From: Planctomycetes bacterium GWF2_42_9
GTDB taxonomy: Bacteria; Planctomycetota; Phycisphaerae; Sedimentisphaerales; UBA12454
Reading direction: 5' to 3'
NCBI GenBank assembly: GCA_001825675.1
Contig: MHYA01000146.1
Span: 37,747 to 81,534, forward strand
DNA: 43,788 nt
Shown: positions 1-8,125 of the stretch, in pieces
How positions within the stretch are numbered: position 1 is the stretch's first letter
Layout of the letters: each line of letters opens with the position of its first letter
Notes under the pieces: model-generated
Databases searched by the model: none
What the model was told of the DNA's origin: nothing
What the model saw: the letters and a program-made list of their open reading frames with translations, nothing else
Position numbers and translations under genes: made by a program

Positions 1-103
1 CCGATACTAGCTCCGCATTACCCGCCGCAACAATACCTTCCGGAATCGTCCTGCGCCTTGCTATTCCACCCGAACCTAAAACGCCCCATCTGATCTTTTC
101 CAT
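1..103 (-). CDS. Gfo/Idh/MocA-family oxidoreductase, N-terminal fragment
   Basis: Only the first 34 codons lie in the window; the gene continues past position 1. Reading from the ATG at 103 it starts MEKIRWGVLGSGGIARR, the first beta strand and glycine-rich NAD(P)-binding loop (GxGxxA type) of a Rossmann fold, in the form usual for Gfo/Idh/MocA sugar dehydrogenases. It is the last visible gene of a minus-strand run (ROK, GNAT, DegT, this gene) and starts 86 bp after the aminotransferase stop. A 3-keto sugar made by such a dehydrogenase is a typical substrate for a DegT aminotransferase, so the pair may act in sequence; that is inference. The substrate cannot be told from this fragment. Confidence 0.8.
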   Translation of the reverse strand, partial: MEKIRWGVLGSGGIARRRTIPEGIVAAGNAELVS

Positions 104-189
104 AGTTATGAACCTTATTATTGGAAGTCTCATTTTATAGTATAATATGGCTGCCTTGATATTCAAAGGCAGCCATAACAATAAAGTGT

Positions 190-1464
190 TTATTTTGCAT
201 ACGCCAAAACGATTTTCTTAAGAGCATTACCAATCTGCCTGCAATCGTCTTCTGTAAACGTCGGAAATGCAAAGCAGGTAAATGTGTGGTCCTGATGCCA
301 CACAGCATTTGGAACATGCACCTTGCTGTAATCTACGCTTGCCTGATCAGCATATTCCTTTGACTTGAACGGAAAACCACTCTTACCAAATGAATTAAAA
401 TCCTTAAAAGCACGTTCGGTATGACACTGAGGCCAGAACACTTTCCAGCACGGAGCACCTTCAGCAACAGCAGCCTTGACAAACTCGTGGATATCGCACT
501 TCATGTTTTCAATATCCAGCGAAAAAGCCATCACGAACCATCCATTCTGACGTTCTGGCGTATCAATCGGTGCGTATTTGACCTGAGGCAACCCCTTCAA
601 AGCATCCATAATTATATGTGCATTGCGCTTACGGGTTGGTATATTCCAGTTATCCATACGTTCAAGTTCTGCCAAGCCGATCGCCGATTGCATTTCCGTC
701 ATCCTGTAATTCCAGCCGACGACGTTATGAATGTAAGATAATTTCTGCTCGATCGCAAGCAAGTTAAGGCGGTCTTTTACATCATATCCGTGGTCACGGA
801 AACTTCTTGCCTTCCAGGCCAGATCTTCATTGTCGGTGGTTACCATTCCGCCTTCGCCGCCTGTGGTAAAAGTCTTGTTCTGACAAAAGCTACATGCTGC
901 CATGTGACCTATCGTGCCGGTCTTGCGGCCCTTATAGCTACCGCCAAATGCCTCGGCGTTATCTTCGATTACAAACAAATTGTGCTTTTTCGCAAACACC
1001 ATGATCTTGTCTATATCACAAACGTTACCATATAGATGGACGGGAATAATCGCCTTGGTACGCTTATTGACAAGTTTCTCAGCCGATTCAATGCTAATGC
1101 AGTGGTCATCAATATTTACGTCAGCAAAACGTGGTATAGCGCCTGCCTGCACCACCGAAAAGCTGGTGGCAATAAATGTGTAGCTTGGCACTATAACTTC
1201 GTCGCCAGGGCCAACACCAAGGGCGGTTAAAGCTATGTGCAATGCCGCTGTTCCTGTTGCACAACTGATCGCAAATTTACTACCCTGCCAATCTGCAAAC
1301 TTTTTCTCGAATTCCATGCCTTTAGGACCAGTCCAGTAATTCACCTTTCCAGATCGCAATACCGCCTCCACGGCCTTGATCGCATTCTCGTCAAAATGAG
1401 GCCATTTTACAAGTGTGTTTGTTACCGCTTTGGGACCGCCATTAATTGCTAAATTCTCAGTCAT
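190..1464 (-). CDS. DegT/DnrJ/EryC1/StrS-family PLP-dependent aminotransferase
   Basis: 424 residues, full length for the family of sugar aminotransferases that convert keto sugars to amino sugars with glutamate or glutamine as donor. Fold-type I marks are visible: a substrate loop ATGTAALH near residue 70, the PLP-pyridine aspartate in VIEDNAEAFGG (D168), and the Schiff-base lysine in CQNKTFTTGGEGG (K197). The sequence around K197 (CQNKT where SFxxTKN is usual) is typical of the AHBA/NtdA-like branch rather than of classic nucleotide-sugar enzymes. It is cytosolic, with no signal peptide. It lies 48 bp downstream of the GNAT gene and before a Gfo/Idh dehydrogenase, in an operon led by a ROK regulator, which suggests sugar modification or catabolism. 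The exact substrate is unknown. Confidence 0.9.
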   Translation of the reverse strand: MTENLAINGGPKAVTNTLVKWPHFDENAIKAVEAVLRSGKVNYWTGPKGMEFEKKFADWQGSKFAISCATGTAALHIALTALGVGPGDEVIVPSYTFIATSFSVVQAGAIPRFADVNIDDHCISIESAEKLVNKRTKAIIPVHLYGNVCDIDKIMVFAKKHNLFVIEDNAEAFGGSYKGRKTGTIGHMAACSFCQNKTFTTGGEGGMVTTDNEDLAWKARSFRDHGYDVKDRLNLLAIEQKLSYIHNVVGWNYRMTEMQSAIGLAELERMDNWNIPTRKRNAHIIMDALKGLPQVKYAPIDTPERQNGWFVMAFSLDIENMKCDIHEFVKAAVAEGAPCWKVFWPQCHTERAFKDFNSFGKSGFPFKSKEYADQASVDYSKVHVPNAVWHQDHTFTCFAFPTFTEDDCRQIGNALKKIVLAYAK

Positions 1465-1512
1465 TTATTCTCCTTTGATTTTACAGAACTATTCCACTAA
1501 TATTTAAATTTT

Positions 1513-2472
1513 TTAAAACTTATCTGCCAACGACCATTGAAAATCCCTGTGAAATTCGACCTCCTTCCCTACACCTGGCCTCACCATAAATATCTCTCTT
1601 CTGATACCTTGCGGTTCCGGGACACAGTCAATTCCCTTGCGAACAAGCAATTCCCAGGCAAAATGCTCTTGAGGCATCGCAAATGTACAAAGCTTAAGCC
1701 CCCATTTTCGTGCATAAGCGAATACCGCTGCAAGCAATGATTCTGCAATTACTATTTCGTCCTTCCCAACACACAGCTCTGTCATCGTCAGCCTGTCATC
1801 GTCATGATCAAATCTTACATAGCCCTGCAGATGCCCGCCATTGTGAAGAGATATTATCTTAGGTTTAGGATAAGGATTGAAGAACATCCGATATAATGCC
1901 CAATAAGCCTCATCCCTTACAATCTTGCCATCGTAATTTGGATATCGATTAGTATAGACTTCATCCATTTCCGTCGTGTCTGTTACACTAAGCACATCAT
2001 GTATTTTGTATTCATATCCAGCCTGGCTCGAAATTCCATTGACAATCTTAGAAGCTACATAGTTCTGGTTGAAGATATTAAATCCATGAGCTTCATATAC
2101 AGCGGGTAGTTCAGTAAACAATGCCGCTTGAATTTGCCGCGAATCGATTGCCTCGATACACCGCTCCATCAAAAACTGCGCCACTCCCATACGCCGGAAT
2201 TTCGGCACGGTGGCAACAGCGCCAATGCCAATGATATCTCTCTGTATATTGTCCATCCATATTCTCATGGGCATGATACCTGCATGACCAAGAAACTCGT
2301 CTCTTTGATACATAGCATAACTGATGAGCGTATAGAGAGGCTGACCAGTACGGAGTATCTCCTCATATACTAACCGGTCATAGGGAAATATCTGCCAAAG
2401 GGTACGATACATATTCCGTAGCTGCTCTCCTGAAGGTTGAATTATCGAACACTTTGAAAAATCCATGCTCAC
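1513..2472 (-). CDS. GNAT-family N-acetyltransferase
   Basis: 319 residues. The N-terminal half is a GNAT fold: FLGHAGIMPMRIW is the beta-strand region, followed by the acetyl-CoA loop VATVPKFRRMGVAQFLME (R/Q-x-x-G-x-A/G type) near residues 88-105 and the motif B region VYEAHGFN. The C-terminal half (about 170-319) looks like a second, degenerate acyltransferase-like or sterol-carrier-like domain, similar in layout to Eis-type enhanced acetyltransferases; this is inferred from length and layout. Its start codon overlaps the stop of the ROK gene by 4 bp (ATGA), so the two are translationally coupled. Next to the aminotransferase it may acetylate the amino sugar produced there; this is inference. 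Confidence 0.8.
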   Translation of the reverse strand: MSMDFSKCSIIQPSGEQLRNMYRTLWQIFPYDRLVYEEILRTGQPLYTLISYAMYQRDEFLGHAGIMPMRIWMDNIQRDIIGIGAVATVPKFRRMGVAQFLMERCIEAIDSRQIQAALFTELPAVYEAHGFNIFNQNYVASKIVNGISSQAGYEYKIHDVLSVTDTTEMDEVYTNRYPNYDGKIVRDEAYWALYRMFFNPYPKPKIISLHNGGHLQGYVRFDHDDDRLTMTELCVGKDEIVIAESLLAAVFAYARKWGLKLCTFAMPQEHFAWELLVRKGIDCVPEPQGIRREIFMVRPGVGKEVEFHRDFQWSLADKF

Positions 2473-3692
2473 TTCCCAACATCTTTTACCAATCGCACAT
2501 TCTCAAACTCAAAATAGTTCCGTAGCGGCAGCATTGCAGCACCCATTGCACCAGCCCAATCGCCGAGATTACTGATCTCAAACTCGCATTTTCTACCAAA
2601 ACTTCCGATTGAGTGGTCTCTGATTGCACTTTTTACTGGCTCAACAATAAACTCTCCTGCCTTAACCAATCCGCCATTAAGAATTACAAGTCCGGGATCG
2701 AACAAATTAATCACATTTGCAATCGCTATGCCTATGTAGTGACCAGCTTTAGCTAATTCTCTAGCCGCCGCCCTGTTGCCCATAACTGCCGCTTCGTACA
2801 ATGCCTTGCCGCTTTGGCACTTGCCATCCGTAGCTACTGCAAGCCGTTCTGCAATATCCTGCAACGCCTTACCGCCAGAAACGGTTTCTAAACAACCTTT
2901 TTTACCACAACGGCATTTTTTACCATCAGGATCGACAACTGTGTGCCCAATTTCACCGCTGCACTCATTCGCTCCACGGTATACTAAACCATTGTGAATA
3001 ATTCCAATTCCAATTCCAAACCCCAAATCCATACACATAAAATTCTCACAGTTCTGCCGGTTGCCGAACCAGATTTCAGCCAAGGCCATCGATCGAGATG
3101 ACTCCTCCAAGATGATCTCTTTGTCAAATTGTTTTCGCAGCATCTCGACCAGCGGCACATCCCTGAAGCCACAAATATTCACAGAATTAATGACGTTACC
3201 TGTATACCTGTTGATGAAACCTGGGACACAAACCCCCACACCCTTAAGTTTCTTACGCCTTTTTGGTGATAGCACATTTATCATGCTGTGAATGGCAGAA
3301 TCAACTTTTTTAAGCAAGAATTCTTTATCCTGTGGAGAACCGAATTCTTCCCGCCACCGCCCACACACCGCGCCCTTCAAATCGATCAGTACTGCAGAGA
3401 CCTGCACCGCACCTATATCTACCCCAACTGCAAACGCTGCATCTGGATTTAACACAAGATTCTCGGCGGGTCGGCCTCGCCCCTTAATTTTTGCGTCTTC
3501 GGTAAGCAATAAGCCATCTTGAAAAAGGGAGTTACACAAATTTGTTATAGTCTTGGCATCAAGACCGGTCAATCGAGCCAATTCAGCCCTGCTTACTTCC
3601 TCCATCCGCAACCGACTCAGCAATCTCACCTTGTTTATCTGCTTGAGGATTGCGGCATTACCTATAAGATTTGTGGCACTGGCTTTTGTCAT
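2469..3692 (-). CDS. ROK-family transcriptional regulator (NagC/XylR type)
   Basis: 407 residues, the usual length for ROK repressors. Residues 20-80 form a winged helix (SRAELARLTGLDAKTITNL is the recognition helix region). Residues 86-400 are the actin-like sugar-binding domain with the phosphate loop VGVDIGAVQV and the zinc signature H250, C260, C262 and C267 (GHTVVDPDG..CRCGKKGCLE). The segment that usually reads ENDANAAALAE here reads EESSRSMALAE (about 197-206), so the sugar-kinase catalytic Asp is replaced by Ser. The protein should therefore bind a sugar but not phosphorylate it. It heads the minus-strand operon and probably regulates it in response to a sugar. A probable promoter lies in the AT-rich 3693-3800 stretch, but I cannot define it. 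Confidence 0.9.
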   Translation of the reverse strand: MTKASATNLIGNAAILKQINKVRLLSRLRMEEVSRAELARLTGLDAKTITNLCNSLFQDGLLLTEDAKIKGRGRPAENLVLNPDAAFAVGVDIGAVQVSAVLIDLKGAVCGRWREEFGSPQDKEFLLKKVDSAIHSMINVLSPKRRKKLKGVGVCVPGFINRYTGNVINSVNICGFRDVPLVEMLRKQFDKEIILEESSRSMALAEIWFGNRQNCENFMCMDLGFGIGIGIIHNGLVYRGANECSGEIGHTVVDPDGKKCRCGKKGCLETVSGGKALQDIAERLAVATDGKCQSGKALYEAAVMGNRAAARELAKAGHYIGIAIANVINLFDPGLVILNGGLVKAGEFIVEPVKSAIRDHSIGSFGRKCEFEISNLGDWAGAMGAAMLPLRNYFEFENVRLVKDVGK

Positions 3693-3820
3693 CTATATCT
3701 CTTTTATATGGAATATTTCCCTATATTACTACGCTACGATAGCTATTGCAAGCACTATTTATGGAATACTTCTTTAAAATCAATAATATTCTTTTCTCGT
3801 CTGGCCACACAATTACCTGC

Positions 3821-5475
3821 TTAGGCGAATGAACGACCGACAATATATGTTATCATAAGGTTTGGATATCTAAACTTAGCCCACTGCGCATGCTTGAGAC
3901 TGGATATGATTTCTCGGCGGCAGCTCCTAATGCTCGCTACAACAACGGTGTCACTATTGTTAACAGTGGTAAATATAACATCTGCCATCAGCAAATATCC
4001 TCGCCACCGAAAAAAACGCATGATTAAAGGATATGGGGCTTTGTTGAATCCTTGCGTGTCATTAAGTAATCTCATAATTATCTTTCCATAATTTTCCACA
4101 TGTTATGCCATGCCATATCATTGTGAATTCTATGTCCGGCACAGTTCAACTCCCATACATTCGATGAATCGCTTCACTGTGCTGGACATCGACAAACTTA
4201 TTCCAAAAATGCTAGACCGCATAGTAATGGTCGGCATTACATGGCACATTAGTGTCATGGACAGCGGCATAATACCATTTAGTTGCTGCATCACTACCAC
4301 CAGTAGTTACGTCACCAAAAGCAATTCAATCGTCATTATGGTACGATATATAGACAGTTCTCGGCTGAGACCAATCTATTCCCGTTACAGCATTACCATT
4401 TTTCTAGGAAATCCTTGCAGAATACTACCAACTTCATGATCATTATAACCACATGCATGGTCACCAAATGCTATCCTGCTAAGTATTGAATCATAAGAAG
4501 CTCCGATAGCAACGCTCGTACGCGTAACAGTAGTTTTTAAAACGCCGTCCATGTAGAACTTAAATTGATCCGTTCCGACAAGATATTCAATAGTAATAAC
4601 ACATGCAACAAACGTAAACATAGGATTGGTACCACAAGCAACTCGACCGGTCGTACCCGCTCCTGCATCGTCTGAATCCTTATAAAGCCAATCGAATACA
4701 GATTTGCATCGCCCGACCACATGAGCGCAATATTGCCATACTCATAACTATTTCCGGCTACTCATCAAATCTCCGACCGGCTTAACCTTTACCTCTATCT
4801 TATACCTGACCTCCCACAATCATCTTAACCGCCGAAGGGGGTGATATCCTGTAAGCATAATCACCATTGTTGAGTGAATCTCCATCATCATCCAGTTTCA
4901 TTAATAAATAATCGCCCTTACCTTGTCCTGTCGCCATTTTGCTCTGATGATTACTATTTAAACGCCAAACCGGCATCACCTCCGTTTGCGTTTTAGAACT
5001 TACCGCGGTGGCATTGTAATTAACCACCAACCGATAGGAGGCAAGATTGCCACACTTAATTCCACCAGTAGTTCCAGATCGCCATTATCGCTATCTTTAT
5101 CAATCGCGACAAGCTACTGATAAGCATCGTCAGCCCATTCAACACATATATTCAGTCTTTCGTAATAGCTTGATGCATCTATGTCGCTGGTCGGCCAAAC
5201 ACGAAATTCAATTCCATAGCTATACTTAGCAGCATCGTTGAATTTCATCAACCCACTAGATGATGGCGAAACGTAGTAACAGTACTGCTGTCCTGGAAGC
5301 GAAGTATTGCCCTAAAGCAGATAAGTGCTATATTGTCATAGCCGTACCATACTTTACCCATGCAGGCGTAAGCAGCAACGGTCTTTTCACTGGAATTCCG
5401 TTGCTCAATAAGCCTCTGGCAAAAAACTTCTGCAACAACGTAGCGAAATTATCTTTTTGCTATGTTTTCGTCATA
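3821..5475 (-). pseudogene. Decayed secreted protein with concanavalin/LamG-like domain
   Basis: Minus-strand reading frames carry recognisable pieces of one exported protein, interrupted by stops and frameshifts. From 5' to 3' these are: a piece at about 5085-5310 with FNDAAKYSYGIEFRVWPTSD, then an in-frame stop; 4800-5030 (MVVNYNATAVSS..DYLLMKLDDDGDSLNNGDYAYRI); and 4385-4720 with FKFYMDGVLKTTVTRT and AFGDHACGYNDHEVGS, a jelly-roll strand pattern like the LamG-like modules encoded at 15.7-20.5 kb. Pieces with further stops follow down to about 3.82 kb. The segment order is colinear, so this is one dead gene rather than scattered fragments. It lies between the ROK operon and the plus-strand hydrolase operon. 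The original function is unknown beyond a likely carbohydrate-binding, extracellular role. Confidence 0.55.
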
Positions 5476-5917
5476 TTCATTCCTCATTTATTTTTAAGGC
5501 ACTTTTCAAATTTTCTGCCTACCATCGCAAACAGTTCCGATATGCCCGCCAGGTACCATAGATGTGTCCAAGTTCCAAATCCTTCCATTGAATACCCATA
5601 ATGCAGAGACGATTATTCTCTAAGTCGCTCTGAAAGAGAAATAACGGAGCATATTCACAACAGCCAAAAGGAGCGTGACATATAAAAAAACCAGACATGC
5701 ATCATATAGTAAACCACCTGTAAACGGCGGATTTCGGCATGTATTGACGACATAACAACACCACATACAACACAGAGATGATGATATATCATCGTGTGCA
5801 TCCCTTCCTTTTTGATAAAAAGTGCAATACTGTTCAAAAACTTGTATTAATTACAATCATAATAGAAATATATTAAAGGATATTATGTTTTATTGATGAG
5901 CCCTATTGAAAAGTACC
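5476..5917. other. AT-rich intergenic region, no gene seen
   Basis: No open frame here has the features of a gene. The stretch separates the decayed secreted protein gene from the promoter of the GntR-LacI regulator. I see no repeat or RNA gene in it. Confidence 0.5.
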
Positions 5918-5955
5918 TTGACAATTATTGTGATAATATATACCATAGTGTTCAC
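5918..5955 (+). promoter_or_regulatory. Promoter and operator of the GntR-LacI regulator gene (site 1)
   Basis: A consensus -35 TTGACA (5918-5923) is followed after 17 bp by TACCAT (5941-5946) as the likely -10. The -10 runs into ATATACCATAGTGTTCAC (5938-5955), which contains the dyad AGTG-TT-CACT (5947-5956). Almost the same 16-18 bp occur at 21745-21762 and 31631-31647, in both cases in front of minus-strand genes of the saccharide cluster. A site that covers the -10 and start point of the regulator's own gene fits autorepression. The start codon at 6060 leaves a leader of about 100 bp. Confidence 0.6.
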
Positions 5956-6059
5956 TGGTTATATTCGTTATGGCATAATCCTGTGTTGTTATAGAGGGAC
6001 GAGAACTGTTCTCTATGCAACCGCTTATTTAAGGTTTTTTACAATGGAGATTTTGATAA

Positions 6060-7166
6060 ATGGCACAGAATTCGCAAATAGATAAGACTGAGCGTATGCC
6101 TGTTTATAGACAGGTTGGAAAACTTTTGCGACGAAGAATTACGAAGGGCGAACTTGCTCCAGGGACACAGATACCTAGCGCAAGGGATTTGTGCAAAGAA
6201 TACAACGTTGCTTATGGTACGGTTTTGCGTTCGTTACGAGTTCTTAGGAATGAAGGGCTAGTTACAGGTACTCCTTGTCGGGGGACGTTTGTAACTTCTA
6301 GGATTTTATCTACAAAAAATATAGCAGTAACAGTAGATAGATTGTTTCATGAACAAGAGTTTGCGTGTTTTGAGAGGTTTTTACGTTCAGTTTCAGAGGG
6401 ATGTGCCAAGACAGGGTTTCATGTGAATCTTTTTGAGTTGCCTGACGGCTCAATCTTTGGGTCAGAACAGCCAACTCTGTTGTCTAAGCTAATTCAAGAT
6501 CATGAAATATCGGCGGTTATTACAGCTAGCGCTGCTCCGCTTGGCGACATAGAACGGCTTGCAAGGTCTGGCATTCCTGTGGTTACAAACCGTGATCAAT
6601 ATCCATATACAACGGCACTATGGGTAACAGAAGATGTTGCCGATGGTGCAAAACAGTTGGTCGATTTTATTGTTGGAGGTTTGAGACACCGCCGAATAGG
6701 ACTAGTTGTGGGAGCTAAAGCGGAGCAGACGGCGAAACTTATAAAGCCATCTACATTGTTCATGGAGACGGTAATTAATGAGTTGAAGAATCGTGGAATT
6801 AAGTTTGATGAGAAGAATTTAACTTGCATTGATTACAGATGGATGAATGTAGCTCCTAGGATACGCGAATGGCTAAAATCATCCAATCGTCCCACCGCAT
6901 TGATATTTTATGGGGATGAACTGGCGATGCAGTGTCTTCGACTCGCATCTGAGCTAGGCCTGAATGTTCCACAGGATCTTTCCATAACTGGGTATTCAGA
7001 TTCATTACCGCGTTCACATATGACTTCTATTTATATTCCTTTGGAAGAAATGGCGTTAGAAGCGGTAAGAATGCTTGAGAAGATGATGGATGGAGCTAGA
7101 TGTAGTCCTAAGTACTTTCCTGCCAAACTAATGATCAGGCAAACTTGCGGCCTTGCGCCACAGTAG
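6060..7166 (+). CDS. Transcriptional regulator: GntR winged helix fused to LacI-type sugar-binding domain
   Basis: 368 residues. Residues 12-78 are a GntR winged helix (PVYRQVGKLLRRRITKGELAPGTQIPS.., then LCKEYNVAYGTVLRSLRVL). Residues 90-365 are a periplasmic-binding-protein-like ligand domain (ISAVITAS.., GIPVVTNRDQ, HRRIGLVVGAK, LGLNVPQDLSITGYSD). This domain order is that of AraR-type repressors, which leave DNA when a sugar binds. It is the first gene of a plus-strand run with an esterase-like hydrolase, a GH2-like enzyme and a DUF4838 protein. The dyad sequence over its own promoter also occurs before two minus-strand transcripts, so it probably controls the whole saccharide locus. The effector is unknown. 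A GGAG box about 10 bases upstream supports the ATG at 6060. Confidence 0.9.
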   Translation: MAQNSQIDKTERMPVYRQVGKLLRRRITKGELAPGTQIPSARDLCKEYNVAYGTVLRSLRVLRNEGLVTGTPCRGTFVTSRILSTKNIAVTVDRLFHEQEFACFERFLRSVSEGCAKTGFHVNLFELPDGSIFGSEQPTLLSKLIQDHEISAVITASAAPLGDIERLARSGIPVVTNRDQYPYTTALWVTEDVADGAKQLVDFIVGGLRHRRIGLVVGAKAEQTAKLIKPSTLFMETVINELKNRGIKFDEKNLTCIDYRWMNVAPRIREWLKSSNRPTALIFYGDELAMQCLRLASELGLNVPQDLSITGYSDSLPRSHMTSIYIPLEEMALEAVRMLEKMMDGARCSPKYFPAKLMIRQTCGLAPQ

Positions 7167-7262
7167 TGGTATTGTTGGAGCGTTTCTATGCAAAACCAGT
7201 GATGGTATGCGACTGATCTAATTTTTATTTGGCCGGAACCAATGGTGGAGGTGTGCTGAGGG

Positions 7263-8084
7263 ATGAATAAGGAGTCCGTACTCGCGCAGCCTAACGAAGA
7301 GTCAATTTTTCTTTGGGTTGATCATGCTTGGAATAGGCAAGGTAATGGAGAATTTTGTTCATGGATTGATCCATATTTAATACAGACAGGTGTTCCAGTA
7401 GGCGCGATACTAATTTGTCCTGGTGGCGCTTATGCGGGACAATCTTTTCATGAGGGTGAACCTGTAGCGCGTCAGTTTAATCGAAATGGATTCCATGCAT
7501 TTGTATTGCATTACCGGGTATCGCCTTTCCGTCATCCGGCTCCTCTGCATGATATAGCTAGGGCAATGCGTATCATACGCTGGCATGCTTCTGCATGGAA
7601 AATCAAGCCTGATAAAATTGCTACTTGTGGTTTTTCTGCTGGTGGGCATCTTGCCGGTAGCTTAGGTATATATTTTGATCGCGGAGATCCACAGGCAGAA
7701 TATCTTGTTGAAAGGCTAAGTTGTAAGCCTGATGCTTTGATACTTTGTTATCCAGTAATTACCACGGGTAATTTTGCAAATAAAACTTCATTTGCAAATC
7801 TGTTAGGCAATAATGTGTCGTCATCCGTTTTACGGCAGATGTCGTTGGAATTACTCGTTAGGTCAGATACACCACCAACCTTTTTGTGGCATACTGTTGA
7901 TGATGAGGGAGTATCTGTTGAGAATAGCCTACTGTTTGCGCAGGCACTTAGAAAGTATGGTATCCCTTTTGAGGCGCACCTTTACCCCCATGGAGGACAT
8001 GGCGGAGGATTATCATTAAGTGATAAGCATGTGGCAACGTGGATGTCACTGTGTTGCCAGTGGCTGAGAAAAATGGATTGGTAA
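7263..8084 (+). CDS. Alpha/beta-hydrolase, acetyl-xylan-esterase-like
   Basis: 273 residues with the layout of the BD-FAE/AXE-like carbohydrate esterase group. The oxyanion loop is CPGGAYAGQS (52-61), the nucleophile elbow is GFSAGGHLAGS (S125), the acid is in HTVDDEGVSVENS (D213 or D214), and the base is in YPHGGHGGGLS (H243 or H246). All three catalytic positions are present. No signal peptide is visible, so it should act in the cytoplasm on imported or already released sugar esters. It sits 96 bp after the regulator and 41 bp before the GH2-like gene on the same strand. The job inferred from this context is removal of acetyl or other acyl groups from a plant or algal oligosaccharide. The substrate is not determined by the sequence. 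Confidence 0.85.
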   Translation: MNKESVLAQPNEESIFLWVDHAWNRQGNGEFCSWIDPYLIQTGVPVGAILICPGGAYAGQSFHEGEPVARQFNRNGFHAFVLHYRVSPFRHPAPLHDIARAMRIIRWHASAWKIKPDKIATCGFSAGGHLAGSLGIYFDRGDPQAEYLVERLSCKPDALILCYPVITTGNFANKTSFANLLGNNVSSSVLRQMSLELLVRSDTPPTFLWHTVDDEGVSVENSLLFAQALRKYGIPFEAHLYPHGGHGGGLSLSDKHVATWMSLCCQWLRKMDW

Positions 8085-8125
8085 GATTTAATTATTTGGT
8101 AAAGATTTAATTATAAGGAGTTAGA

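Noticed and set aside
421-1452. Plus-strand frames inside the aminotransferase gene
   Set aside because: They are antisense shadows of a clear PLP-enzyme frame; none has a domain or ribosome-binding site. The same applies to frames antisense to the other large genes.
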